A stretch of DNA of 64,000 nucleotides from positions 11,485 through 75,484 of the forward strand of contig CAZAGI010000033.1 of NCBI GenBank assembly GCA_964484765.1, in the 5' to 3' direction. Position 1 is the stretch's first letter; each line of letters opens with the position of its first letter. This document shows, piece after piece, positions 25,610 to 39,742 of the stretch. The position numbers and the translations under genes were made by a program. The notes beneath the pieces were generated by a model, which was given only the letters and a program-made list of their open reading frames with translations, was not told the DNA's origin and did not search any database. The stretch comes from DSVQ01 sp964484765. Its GTDB lineage: Bacteria > Planctomycetota > Planctomycetia > Planctomycetales > Planctomycetaceae.

Positions 25610-28567
25610 ATGTTGATTAATTCCTTTTCGTACACTGTTCCGCTCCGAACGGTCACGCGGTGGCTGAGTCGTTTGCGGATTTCACAGATGCCGTTCGTGC
25701 TCGGTGTCGTGCTGGGGCTCCCGTTATTCTTTGTGTCCATTTGTATCGGCATTCAGCACTTGCGGTTCCACCATGCTGAGAATCGCTCAGCCGCGCAGCT
25801 CCGGCGCCTCACGGACCTCACGCACTTACTGCACTTGATGGCTTATCGTGCCGACCTGGGACTGGAACCGTGTCCTACACCCCTGCGCGAACAGGCCTTG
25901 GTGCTGCCACAACTCGACAGTCAAATCAATCAGTGCCTCATCGCGCTGGCCAATCATCCCAGCCCCCCCGTCCCGCCGCATCTGGCGATGTCGCCGGCGG
26001 CGAAGCCCATCGTCGAATCACTGCGAACATTACCCTCACGGTTGAGCGATGTGGGGCCTTCCGCCTGGCGCGAACAGCATGAACAGGCCCTGCGCGATCT
26101 GATCGGTCAGATCGATCCGCTCCCGTCAGACCACCACCACCACTTCCACCCGCTGCCCCATTCCATGGCGGCAATCCCATTGACCAACGCGCTCGTCGAT
26201 CCATTACCTCAGGCCGTACTGGAATTGAATGCCGCGTTGCAAGCCGGTTCGCGCATCATGGACTCCGACGCGGGAGATCCGTCGCGCGTGGAATTCCTGA
26301 CCCGAACTGAGCGGGCGTGTCAATCACTGCGAAATGCCATGCGGGACTGGCAGCAGCTCGAAGACACGGTCACGCGGTTAAAGTTGCACAACGTCTCATC
26401 AGAACGATTCGAATTTGATCGCGTCCATGCCCACCTTGATCAATTGCACGCACTGGCGAAAACCCTGCAGTCGTCCGGCCACACCGATCTGGATTCGATC
26501 TGGCTGGAAGTCACTCAGGTACGCCGTGACACCGAACAACTCGTCCAGGAAGCAGCATTCTACGTCGAGAAGATTCACGAGCAGGATGCCGGGCGGAATC
26601 ACCGGACGGGAGTGCTGATCCTGCTCGGCACCCTCGTCACTGCGGGGTTCATGGCGGTGGGTTTGATTGCGTGGCAACGCAACGTGCGGCAATCCATCGA
26701 TGCGTTGCAGGAACTGGTGAAGACCTCGCCGGCCGAGCCCGCCACGATCACGCCGACGTGGATGGGCCTCAATAGCGATATCGTACCGATTCTTCGCGAT
26801 CGTCAGCGGATTTCAACACTTCTGCAAACGAGCAACAACCGGGCACAAGAAGCCGCCCGCCGCTCGGTCTTGGCGGACCGCGAAGCCCGCGAATACAAAG
26901 AACAGCTCGAACTGCTGCGGGCCGCTTCGCAAGACAGCGTTTGGGACTGGGATATCCGGACCGACTATGTTGACCGTTGCACGCAGCTTTGGAAGTGCCT
27001 CGGTTACCGGGCCGAGAATATTCCCACCAGCTCGTTCAGCGCGCTGGCCGACCGAATTCACCCGGACGACCGCACCGCGGTAACGAAGGCCCTGCGCAAC
27101 CATTTGGAAAACCGCTTGCCGTACGCCTGTGAATATCGGCTGCAAACCGTAACGGGAGAATACCGCTGGTTTCACGACCGGGGACACGCGAAATGGGATG
27201 ATCTGGGGCGTCCGATTCGCATGGTGGGGACCATTCGCGATGTCACGGAACGGCGGCGGCTTGAGGAAGAACACCGGCATTATGTCGCGGATCTGCAGAA
27301 ATCTCGCGACGAGATCTCCGCTCAAGCGACCCGTCTCCAGCGACAAACAGAAGAACTGGAATCGGCGCGGAACCGCGCAGAAGTTGCCTCGCGGAGCAAA
27401 GGGGAATTCCTTGCCAATATGAGCCACGAGTTGCGGACACCGCTCACGGCGATGTTGGGCTATGCGGACCTGCTGTACGACGAAGGTGACGTGACAAAGG
27501 CCCCACGATCGCGTCTCGACATGATCGAATCCATTCGCACGAATGGGCAGCATCTTTTGCAGCTCATCGACGACATTCTCGATCTGGCAAAGATTGACGC
27601 CGGCAAAATGTCGATCGAGTTCGTTCCCTGCCAGCCTGCGCCGATCCTGCAACAGGTCTGCCGACTGCTGGAACTGCGTGCCCGCAGCAAGGGGCTTGAA
27701 TTTGTCGTTCGCGCTGTCGGAGCATTGCCAACGGAGTTCCTCTCGGATCCCGTGCGGTTGCGACAGATTCTGGTCAATCTGCTGGGCAACGCAATCAAAT
27801 TTACTTCGACCGGACGGATCACGCTGGAAATGTCGGCCAGGCGGGAACCCTCCGAGATGTTGGTGATCACCGTCACCGATACCGGCATTGGGATGAACGC
27901 CGAACAGATCGCCAAGTTGTTCCAGCCCTTTGATCAGGCGGATGCGTCTACGACGCGACAGTTCGGCGGAACAGGGTTGGGGCTTTCGATCTCGCAACGG
28001 CTCGCGCATCTGCTCGGTGGAGAAATCTCGGTCAACAGTGAACTCGGTCGGGGGTCAACGTTTACGGTTTCGCTCCGAATCGATGTCCCGCGGGGCACAG
28101 AATGGCTCGAGATCGAACCAGTGTGCGTGCCAGCGGAACCCATGGAGCCCATGCGTACCGCGTCGATGCTGGAAAATGCACGAATCCTGGTCGTCGATGA
28201 CGTTGAATGCAATCGTCGGCTGATTGGATTTGTCTTGAATCAGTCGCAGGCGACGGTCGTGTATGCCGCCAACGGGGAAGAGGCCCTCCGGCTGCTGCTC
28301 TCGGACGAAGCGCCCTCGGAACCGTTCGACATCGTGTTGATGGACATGCAAATGCCCGTCCTTGATGGCTACGAAGCCGTGCGCCGCCTGCGATCGCAAG
28401 GGTATCGCGGTCCGATCATTGCGATGACAGCACGGGCGATGGCGGAAGATCGGCAGGAATGCCTCGCCGCCGGCTGCGACGATTACCTGACCAAACCGAT
28501 CGATCGGCACCACCTGCTGGAAGTCTGCACACACTTTCGTTTCGCCGTCCCCACCGCGGCGCGCTGA
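25610..28567 (+). CDS. Membrane hybrid histidine kinase (PAS, HisKA, HATPase, receiver)
   Basis: 985 residues. A membrane helix near 28-48 (FVLGVVLGLPLFFVSICIG), a helical sensor region to about 330, and a second helix (335-354) place a roughly 285-residue sensor in the periplasm. A PAS_3-type domain spans about 435-550 (DWDIRTDYV... GTIRDVTERR). HisKA has SHELRTP with His606; the ATPase has LVNLLGNAIKF, DTGIGM and FGGTGLGL. The C-terminal receiver has DD at 863-864, phospho-acceptor Asp912 in MDMQMP and Lys962 in LTKPI. An ATG at 25688 would be an alternative start but would shorten helix 1's leader. No cognate regulator is adjacent; the ligand is unknown. Confidence 0.92.
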   Translation: MLINSFSYTVPLRTVTRWLSRLRISQMPFVLGVVLGLPLFFVSICIGIQHLRFHHAENRSAAQLRRLTDLTHLLHLMAYRADLGLEPCPTPLREQALVLPQLDSQINQCLIALANHPSPPVPPHLAMSPAAKPIVESLRTLPSRLSDVGPSAWREQHEQALRDLIGQIDPLPSDHHHHFHPLPHSMAAIPLTNALVDPLPQAVLELNAALQAGSRIMDSDAGDPSRVEFLTRTERACQSLRNAMRDWQQLEDTVTRLKLHNVSSERFEFDRVHAHLDQLHALAKTLQSSGHTDLDSIWLEVTQVRRDTEQLVQEAAFYVEKIHEQDAGRNHRTGVLILLGTLVTAGFMAVGLIAWQRNVRQSIDALQELVKTSPAEPATITPTWMGLNSDIVPILRDRQRISTLLQTSNNRAQEAARRSVLADREAREYKEQLELLRAASQDSVWDWDIRTDYVDRCTQLWKCLGYRAENIPTSSFSALADRIHPDDRTAVTKALRNHLENRLPYACEYRLQTVTGEYRWFHDRGHAKWDDLGRPIRMVGTIRDVTERRRLEEEHRHYVADLQKSRDEISAQATRLQRQTEELESARNRAEVASRSKGEFLANMSHELRTPLTAMLGYADLLYDEGDVTKAPRSRLDMIESIRTNGQHLLQLIDDILDLAKIDAGKMSIEFVPCQPAPILQQVCRLLELRARSKGLEFVVRAVGALPTEFLSDPVRLRQILVNLLGNAIKFTSTGRITLEMSARREPSEMLVITVTDTGIGMNAEQIAKLFQPFDQADASTTRQFGGTGLGLSISQRLAHLLGGEISVNSELGRGSTFTVSLRIDVPRGTEWLEIEPVCVPAEPMEPMRTASMLENARILVVDDVECNRRLIGFVLNQSQATVVYAANGEEALRLLLSDEAPSEPFDIVLMDMQMPVLDGYEAVRRLRSQGYRGPIIAMTARAMAEDRQECLAAGCDDYLTKPIDRHHLLEVCTHFRFAVPTAAR

Positions 28568-28594
28568 ACGTGGCCGGCCTCCGTCCCGCCGGGG

Positions 28595-28975
28595 TTATGG
28601 ACGGGTTCCCAAAAACGGCTCCAACCGCGCGACAACATCCGAACGCCCCAGTTCGGCTTTACCGAAGCCGTAGACGGCCCCCAATTGCACGGCCGCGGCC
28701 TGGTATTCGGGATAATTCGACACGATCATCACCGGCGTGGCGCGCAACGCTGGATCCGCCTGGATGAGTCGCAGAATCTCTGTCCCGTCGCTGTAATCCG
28801 CGTCGAGTTTGCGGTTGATCAGCACCAGGTTGTAGGCACTCTTCCGCAACAAATCGAGCGCGTCTGCCGCCGTCTCAGCGGTAACGATGCGGACGTCAAA
28901 ATTGGCTTGCAGAAAGCGCGCGAGCGACGATTCATCGGGAACACATTGACCGACGCTGAGCACTTGATGGGTCAT
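28595..28975 (-). CDS. Degenerate single-domain receiver (pseudo-receiver)
   Basis: 126 residues from ATG 28975, with CheY-like length and pattern. The sites needed for phosphorylation are changed: the phospho-acceptor position reads Asn54 (VLINRKLD where VLLDxxLP is normal) and the acidic pair near residue 9 reads Gly-Gln (VLSVGQCV). The Ser86 (MIVS) and Lys106 (GFGKAE) positions are kept. It therefore probably signals by binding rather than phosphorylation. It is convergent with the hybrid kinase, 27 bases away, and lies downstream of the methyltransferase gene. A longer ORF to 29053 adds an unrelated leader. Confidence 0.8.
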   Translation of the reverse strand: MTHQVLSVGQCVPDESSLARFLQANFDVRIVTAETAADALDLLRKSAYNLVLINRKLDADYSDGTEILRLIQADPALRATPVMIVSNYPEYQAAAVQLGAVYGFGKAELGRSDVVARLEPFLGTRP

Positions 28976-29049
28976 GTTCGGAGTACCGTAGATGTTGCTG
29001 GGACACATTCCATACGACGCGCGAAACCGCGAAGCGCGGCAAGCAACAC

Positions 29050-30216
29050 TCAATCATTGTCGGGGGGCGGGTCAACCGGCGACTCACCCGGCGGGCGCGG
29101 GCCAAAGTATTGATAGTACGTGCATTCAATCCGGCCGTTGTACAATTTGCGACGACGATCCGCGCGGCGGCGGAAACAGCGCTCAAACCCCGGATGTCCG
29201 CTGAGGACGTAGATGGACCACGTTTCCAGCGGTGCGAACGCATCAGCCATGTCATCGTAAATGGCCGCCGCGGATTCTTCGTCGCCGAGACGTTCTCCGT
29301 AAGGCGGGTTGCAGATGACCACGCCGTATTCGCGTTGTGATTTGAACTCCAGCACATCGAGCGTGCGGAATTGAATGTCGCCGATCACACCAGCGTCTGC
29401 GGACGCCGCTTCCGCGAGTTTAATCGCCTGCGGATCGATGTCGCTTGCCAGCAGTTGCGATGAAAACTTGCCGCGCACGGCGTCGCGCGCCTCTTCTCGA
29501 GCTTGCTTCCAATGTTCACGCGAAATTTGGTCCCACGTTTCCGCGAGGAAACTGCGATTGAGCCCCGGAGCGCGATTCCTTCCAATGAGCGCCGCTTCAA
29601 TCGCGATCGTTCCGGAACCGCAGAACGGATCTAAAAACGGCCGTTGCGCGTTCCAATAACTTAACAACACCAGCGCTGCGGCTGTCGTTTCCCGCAAGGG
29701 CGCAGCGCCCGCTGCGCGGCGATAACCGCGTTTGTGGAGACCATCACCGGAAGTATCGATCGTCAACGTGACCTGATCGCGCAGCAGGCCGACTTCGATC
29801 GGATACTCAACCCCGGTTTCCTGAAACCAGTGCCGCTGATACGATTTTTTCAGCCGTTCGACGATCGCTTTCTTCACGACGCTTTGAATCGTGGGCACAT
29901 GATGCAGCATGGACCGGATCGACTTTCCCGCGACCGGGAACTTCCCGTCCGCGGGAACCCATTGCTCCCAGGGCAACTCGGTGGTTTGATCGAACAATTG
30001 ACCGAAGCTGCGAGCCGGGAATGTCGCCAGTTCGACGAAAACGCGATCGGCGGAGCGCAACCAGAGATTGCAGCGACAGACGGCCAATTCATCGCCGACG
30101 AACCGGACGCGCCCATCTTCGACTTGCAACGTCCCGTAACCCAGCGCTTCCAATTCACGAACCACCACGGCTTCCAGGCCAAACGCAGCCGTGGCGATCA
30201 AATTCAAACGACTCAT
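29050..30216 (-). CDS. THUMP-domain RNA methyltransferase (RlmL N-terminal-like)
   Basis: S-adenosylmethionine-dependent N2-guanine methylation of rRNA is the likely reaction. 388 residues. The THUMP region occupies about 5-165 (LNLIATAAFGLEAVVVRELEALGY is the family's typical opening). The Rossmann methyltransferase follows with DPFCGSGTIAIEAAL for SAM and NPPYGERLG for the target amine. It matches the stand-alone proteins related to the N-terminal half of E. coli RlmL, not the fused RlmKL. The C terminus is Pro- and Asp-rich. Confidence 0.92.
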   Translation of the reverse strand: MSRLNLIATAAFGLEAVVVRELEALGYGTLQVEDGRVRFVGDELAVCRCNLWLRSADRVFVELATFPARSFGQLFDQTTELPWEQWVPADGKFPVAGKSIRSMLHHVPTIQSVVKKAIVERLKKSYQRHWFQETGVEYPIEVGLLRDQVTLTIDTSGDGLHKRGYRRAAGAAPLRETTAAALVLLSYWNAQRPFLDPFCGSGTIAIEAALIGRNRAPGLNRSFLAETWDQISREHWKQAREEARDAVRGKFSSQLLASDIDPQAIKLAEAASADAGVIGDIQFRTLDVLEFKSQREYGVVICNPPYGERLGDEESAAAIYDDMADAFAPLETWSIYVLSGHPGFERCFRRRADRRRKLYNGRIECTYYQYFGPRPPGESPVDPPPDND

Positions 30217-30337
30217 GCGGTCACAACTTCAGCGGCGAGGAGAAAGAACGGAAACGTAAGATGATACCATAGGACGAATGCGGTTTTCGAAGCGCTAAAT
30301 CCGAAATCCGCCGGAAATCATCAGGGAAGCGAAGGCA

Positions 30338-30796
30338 ATGACAATCTGGGTGGATGCCGATGCGTGTCCGGGTGAAGTGAAATCGCTGCTGTACAAAGCG
30401 GCGGAACGTTGCCGTGTGCCCGTGGTGCTGGTGGCGAACGCGGTGTTAACCCCGCCGAAGTCGGCATACATTTCCACCGTGCTGGTGCCGCAGGGAATGA
30501 ATGTCGCCGATCGCAAGATTGTCGAACTGGCGCAGCCAAGGGATCTGGTGATCACGGCGGATGTGCCGCTCGCGGCCGATGTCGTTGCCAAAGGCGCGCT
30601 GGCGCTCGATCCCCGTGGAATGCTCTACACATCGGAAACCGTGGGCGAACGCTTGGCGGCCCGTAATCTGATGGACAATCTTCGCGGGGAAGGCGTCATC
30701 ACCAGCGGCGGCCCAGCAAATTACGGCCAGAAAGAACGCCAGGCGTTCGCGAATCAACTCGACCGCTGGCTTGCGAAACTGCCGAAAGCGTCCTAG
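30338..30796 (+). CDS. YaiI/YqxD (DUF188) family protein
   Basis: 152 residues, cytoplasmic, PIN-like fold family of unknown biochemical role. The typical start TIWVDADACPGEVK is present, as are PKSAYISTVLV and DLVITADVPLA. The ribosome site lies in AGGGAAGCGAAGGCA before the ATG. Stands alone between two minus-strand genes. Confidence 0.9.
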   Translation: MTIWVDADACPGEVKSLLYKAAERCRVPVVLVANAVLTPPKSAYISTVLVPQGMNVADRKIVELAQPRDLVITADVPLAADVVAKGALALDPRGMLYTSETVGERLAARNLMDNLRGEGVITSGGPANYGQKERQAFANQLDRWLAKLPKAS

Positions 30797-30810
30797 CACA
30801 GCCGTCGGCG

Positions 30811-31272
30811 TTACTTCCAAGAGACGACGAGTAACCCCGCGAGAATAAATGCGCCGCCAACGGCCTTCCGCGCTGTGATGGCTTCCCCCAGAAACAGCCA
30901 CGCCAACACCACGGCGACGACAAAACTCCCTTTATCAATCAATGCGACCGTCGACACTTCCCCTTGTTTCAGGGCCTTGTAATAGAAGATCCACGACGCT
31001 GCCGTTGTCAGCCCGGAGAGGCCCAGCCAGAGGTAATTTTTTGGTGTGAGCGCGGCCCATTCGGTTCGTGCGACTGCCACCATCGCGAAGGCAAACACGA
31101 ACAGCGATACGAACACGGTGCGAACGGCCAGCCCCAGTTCGCCGGAGATTCCCGTCAGTCCGTGCTTGGCGATCACCGACGTGAAGCCCGCAAACAACAT
31201 CGCGAGCACCGCGAACAGGACCCATCGTTCCACTGCGCGCATCTCCGGGTTGGTTTGTCGCGACGGATTCAT
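30811..31272 (-). CDS. EamA-type small transporter
   Basis: Single-repeat EamA/DMT protein of 153 residues with five membrane helices (WVLFAVLAMLFAGFTSVIAKHG; AVRTVFVSLFVFAFAMVAVA; YLWLGLSGLTTAASWIFYYKAL; VVAVVLAWLFLGEAI; GGAFILAGLLVVSWK). Single-repeat members work as dimers or are paired; the substrate is unknown. ATG 31272 begins eight bases after the esterase stop, so these two are co-transcribed. Confidence 0.9.
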   Translation of the reverse strand: MNPSRQTNPEMRAVERWVLFAVLAMLFAGFTSVIAKHGLTGISGELGLAVRTVFVSLFVFAFAMVAVARTEWAALTPKNYLWLGLSGLTTAASWIFYYKALKQGEVSTVALIDKGSFVVAVVLAWLFLGEAITARKAVGGAFILAGLLVVSWK

Positions 31273-31280
31273 CGGTGCGC

Positions 31281-32216
31281 TCACCGCTTGGGATGTTTTT
31301 CGAAGAAATCCCAAATGACCGCCGTGGCGCTAAAATCGCGGCAGACGGGGCCGATGATAATTTTCGGCAGATACTGAAACCCGCCGGGCCAGGTGTGACC
31401 GCCCCCTTCGATGGTGTAGAGCGTGACATCGGTGCCGTTGCGACCGCCAGGCCAATTCTGCCAGCGGACTTTGCATTGATCCAGCGGCGCGAGGTCCGGC
31501 AGTTCGCCGATCTCCGGCGGAGACTGGCAGCCGTTGTGCTCCACCCACATCTTGGCGGCCCGATCGGTGCTGACAACCCGCCCGCGGCGACCCTCATCCA
31601 CTCCGCCACCGCGATACGGGACCACCGGGTCGGCCGTGCCCTGAATGATCAGCATTGAGACCGGCATCTTCGGTTTGAAGTCTTCGACGGCCTTCTCGGC
31701 GAGACCGCCGACGACCGGTGCTGCCGCCGCAATCTTTTCGGACAAGTGCATCGCGAGATAGTGCGAGAAAATGCCGCCGTTCGAAATTCCCGTCGCGAAG
31801 ATGCGCTGCGGATCGACGAGGTGTTTGCGGCTGACGTCGGCGATGATGTCCTCAACAAACTTGACGTCGTTGATGTTGTAGCGCTGCGCAGGAATGACGT
31901 GTTCCTTCCGGCCGTCATTCCAGTTTTTCTCGATGCCTTCCGGGTAGACGACAAGGAAATTTTTTTGTTCCGAATAGGGACTGAAACCCGTCAGCAGTTC
32001 CATTTGCATGGCGTTCGAATTTCCGCCATGGAACACGAACAGCAGTGGTACCGGCCGATCGCGCGGCAACAAGGGCGGAACGTGCAACAGGTATTCGCGT
32101 TCGATCCCGTTCGATTCCAGTTTGTGCAAAGTGGTGTTCGGCAGCGCCGCGGCGAAGGAGTGTGCACACAGCCATGCCACGACAAAAACCGACCGCCATC
32201 CATCGCAGAACCTCAT
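31281..32216 (-). CDS. Secreted PHB depolymerase-like esterase (LpqC family)
   Basis: Alpha/beta hydrolase of 311 residues with a signal peptide (VFVVAWLCAHSFAAA). The catalytic triad can be read: Ser in GISNGG, Asp in GTADPVVPY, His in GGGHTWPGG; the oxyanion segment is LLFVFHGGNSNA. ATG 32216 has GGAG eight bases upstream and is preferred over GTG 32225. Likely hydrolyses polyesters or feruloyl/acetyl esters; this family is not specific. It lies 30 bases downstream of the STAS gene and may share its transcript. Confidence 0.88.
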   Translation of the reverse strand: MRFCDGWRSVFVVAWLCAHSFAAALPNTTLHKLESNGIEREYLLHVPPLLPRDRPVPLLFVFHGGNSNAMQMELLTGFSPYSEQKNFLVVYPEGIEKNWNDGRKEHVIPAQRYNINDVKFVEDIIADVSRKHLVDPQRIFATGISNGGIFSHYLAMHLSEKIAAAAPVVGGLAEKAVEDFKPKMPVSMLIIQGTADPVVPYRGGGVDEGRRGRVVSTDRAAKMWVEHNGCQSPPEIGELPDLAPLDQCKVRWQNWPGGRNGTDVTLYTIEGGGHTWPGGFQYLPKIIIGPVCRDFSATAVIWDFFEKHPKR

Positions 32217-32246
32217 GCAAGCCACTCCGTTTTCTGAAAGACGGTG

Positions 32247-32603
32247 CTAATGGACGACGCGCAACGCTTCTTCGCGCGTGGCCGCAATCGGCCAGAGATG
32301 ATCGAACTTGGCAATCTGAATGATCTCGGTTCCAACCGGTGACAGATTACACAACACCATGCGGCCCTCGCGGTCTTCGATTTTCGTCCAGATGATCCGC
32401 AACGCTTCGAGCATGCTCGAACCAAAATACGGCGTCTGTCCGAAATCGACCACAATCTTGCACGTCGGTGCGCCTGCTGTGGCCTCGATGATCTGGTCGA
32501 GTTCCTGCATCACATCTTGTTCGGCGAGGCTCCCCACCGGGCGCAGGACCTGAACCACTTGCACAGTGCCTTCCTGCTGGCAACGAAAGAATTGAGCTGC
32601 CAT
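32247..32603 (-). CDS. STAS-domain anti-sigma factor antagonist
   Basis: 118 residues, almost exactly one STAS domain. The phosphorylatable region is TPYFGSSMLEAL, with Ser62 or Ser63 in the position of the regulatory serine of SpoIIAA-type proteins. Its start codon overlaps the stop of the receiver-ATPase gene by one base (TAATG), which implies translational coupling. The neighbour's GHKL ATPase domain is the obvious kinase for this serine. Predicted role: unphosphorylated form binds the ATPase domain and releases a sigma factor or other target. Confidence 0.9.
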   Translation of the reverse strand: MAAQFFRCQQEGTVQVVQVLRPVGSLAEQDVMQELDQIIEATAGAPTCKIVVDFGQTPYFGSSMLEALRIIWTKIEDREGRMVLCNLSPVGTEIIQIAKFDHLWPIAATREEALRVVH

Positions 32604-33514
32604 TATGGGGATTCCTCAGCGGATGAAGGAGTCCGTCGCCGCTTGATCAAGGTAACTTCATTCCCGCGGTCGTTGAATCGCACCTCGTCCATGAACGTCT
32701 GCATCAGCAACAGTCCACGACCAGACGGCTTTTCCAGATTCTGCGGCAACCTCGGATCGGCCATCGCACTGGGATCGAACCCCGGACCTTCATCGGTGAT
32801 GACGAAGACCGCTTCTGTCGAGGAAATGCTCACGGCGACGGTGATCCGCCGTTCGGCATACGGCGAAAGCGAGGCCCGTTCCTTAGCCAGATCATAGTAA
32901 GCGTGGTGGTCTTTTTCGCGCAGCGAGGAACTGACTTCGAGATTTCCATGAAAACAGGCATTGATGATCGCTTCCTGTAACGCCACGCCCAACCGAATGC
33001 GATCGGCATCATCACACAGCTTCATGCCCCGGACCGCGTCTTGCAGATACTGGACGAGCGACATGATCAATTCGACGTCGTTCTCGAGTTGAAACTCCAC
33101 CTGCTGCCGTTGCAGTCGCCGCATCAGGCGGGCGCGGCCGCGGTCCGCTTGCGATACCGACAGGACTTGTTGCACGGTCCCCAGCAAGTCGTCGGCCAGC
33201 CGTTTTTTCGGGACATAGCTCGCGGCGCCGCTGCGCAAAGCCTCGACAGCGATGGCATCGCTCCCCTGGGCGGTCATCAAGATGACCGGCACCATCGGGT
33301 ATTGTTCGCGGATCGATTTCACCAATGTCAGACCGTCGATCTCGGGCATGTTCAGATCGGTGACGACCAGATCGGGCAGATGCAATTCGATCTGTTCGAG
33401 CGCGTCGCGGCCATCGACGGCGAAGTGCACATCGAGATCACCGCCGCGATGAATGAGACCGCCTGCCAGGCGGCGATCGGTGAGCGAATCATCAACGATC
33501 AGCACGCGCGTCAT
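32603..33514 (-). CDS. Receiver fused to anti-sigma-type GHKL ATPase
   Basis: 303 residues. The receiver (1-120) is intact: Asp8-Asp9, Asp53 in VTDLNMP, Thr81 in LMTA, Lys103 in VPKKR. A linker helix leads to an RsbW/SpoIIAB-like ATPase domain (about 140-292) with N box EAIINACFHGN, G1 DEGPGFD (241-247) and G2 GRGLLLM (265-271). There is no HisKA domain, so it is a serine-kinase-type regulator, not a histidine kinase. Placed between a hybrid kinase (48 bases upstream) and the STAS gene, it would convert phosphorelay input into partner switching. Confidence 0.93.
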   Translation of the reverse strand: MTRVLIVDDSLTDRRLAGGLIHRGGDLDVHFAVDGRDALEQIELHLPDLVVTDLNMPEIDGLTLVKSIREQYPMVPVILMTAQGSDAIAVEALRSGAASYVPKKRLADDLLGTVQQVLSVSQADRGRARLMRRLQRQQVEFQLENDVELIMSLVQYLQDAVRGMKLCDDADRIRLGVALQEAIINACFHGNLEVSSSLREKDHHAYYDLAKERASLSPYAERRITVAVSISSTEAVFVITDEGPGFDPSAMADPRLPQNLEKPSGRGLLLMQTFMDEVRFNDRGNEVTLIKRRRTPSSAEESP

Positions 33515-33562
33515 GATTGAATCTCAAACGGGCAATACCATTCGAAATGTCATCGTCGCCAG

Positions 33563-36874
<3,312 letters not shown>

Positions 36875-37170
36875 AAAAGCACACTTCCGAGGAGATTGGT
36901 TCTGATCGGGAAATGAAAGGGGATTCACAATTCTATCATCGGAGTCGCGGCGGCACGACGTCTCAAATCGACCACTTTTCGTTTTCGCGCGCGGCCGGCC
37001 GAACGAAGCGGCATCCGCGATTCGGATTGGAAAATCACCCACTGGAGTATACCGCGATGCCCAACAACAACTGACCATTCCGTCTCCCCCCCATTTCCGC
37101 GTAGAATCAACACGGCTGGAATTCCCGTGCGGGAGTAACGCTCTCGGGGAGTCTTGAGGAAATTTGCGCC
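36875..37170. other. Divergent intergenic region with no recognised feature
   Basis: About 295 bases between the hybrid kinase (leftward) and the citrate-synthase-like gene (rightward). It must hold both promoters, but no confident -35/-10 pair or operator was recognised. ORFs that cover it are extensions of real genes or shadows. Confidence 0.5.
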
Positions 37171-38280
37171 GTGAGTAAGCCTGATACTGAAGCCGCCTTC
37201 GTCTGGGAGACGTCGATCGCGGCCTGGGAACCGCAGCCCCTCTTCCGTGGCTATGCCGTGGATGAGTTGGCGGCTTCGTCGACATTTCTCGAGACCGCGT
37301 ATCTGCTGATGACCGGGGAGTTGCCGAACGACGAACAACTCGCCGACTGGCAAGCACTCCTGTTCGATGGCTTAACGTTGTCATCGTCCATGCGGGGCTG
37401 GTTGCAACGTGTTCCCCGTCCAGCGGCGACGATCGATGTTTTACAGTCCGCACTCGCACGGTGCCGACTCAGCGATAGCCTGGTCCCCCCCGAGAATTCC
37501 CGCGCGGCGGCCGACGCTTTCCCCCGTTGGCTCGGCTTTGTGGCGGCGGTGATTGGTTGTCGTTCGCGGTTGCAGAACGATTTGGAACAGGTGGATCCGC
37601 GCGCCGATCTGGGGTTCGCTGCACAAATCTGGTGGCTGATCCATGGTAAGGAACCGGCCGCCTGGATTGAACGGGCGCTCGAGCGGTTGCTGATTGTCTG
37701 CGCGGAGCACGGGTTTACGGCTTCCACCTGGGCGGTGCGCGCTGCCGCCGCTGCGCAAGCCGATCTGTCCACGAGTCTGCAGGCCGGCCTGGCGGTCGCG
37801 CAAGGAGCCCGGGCCAGTGGGACCGCCACCGCGACGCTGAACGTTCTCGCGGCCGTGAAAACCCCGGATCGTGCTAGCGACTGGGTGCAACAAATGACCG
37901 CCAAGAACAAACCGATCCCCGGATTCCAGCACCGCTTGTACCGCGTGGGTGATCCGCGCACCGATTGGTTGTCGCCGCTGTGTCGCGAAGCGGCGGAACG
38001 ATCCGGCAAACTGGATCGCGAAGAACTGGCATCGGCCGTTGAACAAGCCGTGTGGGATCAGCGTTCGATCCTCCCCGCCGTGGTCTGGCCTGCGGCGCGG
38101 CTGCTCGATTATCTCGGCATTCATCACGATTTGTTCGGACCGTTGTTCGTGTTGAGCCGCATGGCCGGTTGGGCCGCGCATGATGCCGAACAGCGCCGCA
38201 TCGGTACGGCCCCGGTGATCCGCGCCAAGTACATCGGCCCATTGCCGCGTCCTCTGCGCCCCATTCAAGAACCAACCTGA
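37171..38280 (+). CDS. Citrate-synthase-like protein lacking the catalytic aspartate
   Basis: 369 residues with clear citrate synthase folding landmarks: GYAVDELAASSTFLETAYLLMTGELP at the N terminus, EHGFTAST with His180, GFQHRLYR with His254, and LFVLSRMAGWAAH near the end. The position of the third catalytic residue (Asp in the PNVDFYSG segment of normal enzymes) reads Ala-Val-Val-Trp (about 303-306), and the GPLHGGAN substrate loop reads QGARASGTA. It may therefore be an inactive paralogue, a regulator or an enzyme for another acyl-CoA. Start is ATG or GTG region at 37171 after GAGGAAAT. Followed by thrC 70 bases later. Confidence 0.75.
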   Translation: MSKPDTEAAFVWETSIAAWEPQPLFRGYAVDELAASSTFLETAYLLMTGELPNDEQLADWQALLFDGLTLSSSMRGWLQRVPRPAATIDVLQSALARCRLSDSLVPPENSRAAADAFPRWLGFVAAVIGCRSRLQNDLEQVDPRADLGFAAQIWWLIHGKEPAAWIERALERLLIVCAEHGFTASTWAVRAAAAAQADLSTSLQAGLAVAQGARASGTATATLNVLAAVKTPDRASDWVQQMTAKNKPIPGFQHRLYRVGDPRTDWLSPLCREAAERSGKLDREELASAVEQAVWDQRSILPAVVWPAARLLDYLGIHHDLFGPLFVLSRMAGWAAHDAEQRRIGTAPVIRAKYIGPLPRPLRPIQEPT

Positions 38281-38350
38281 GACGATCCCGGGAATGCATC
38301 CCCGGAACTTCGCTTGCAATCCACTACTCATTATTCATTGCCCACTATCC

Positions 38351-39738
<1,388 letters not shown>

Positions 39739-39742
<4 letters not shown>

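Noticed and set aside
29357..30216. RlmKL full bifunctional methyltransferase
   Set aside because: Only the THUMP and one methyltransferase domain are present, 388 residues; the second half of RlmKL is missing.
36875..37459. 195-residue extension of the hybrid kinase
   Set aside because: Overlaps the coding start of the citrate-synthase-like gene and has no domain; ATG 36874 starts the receiver-like fold.
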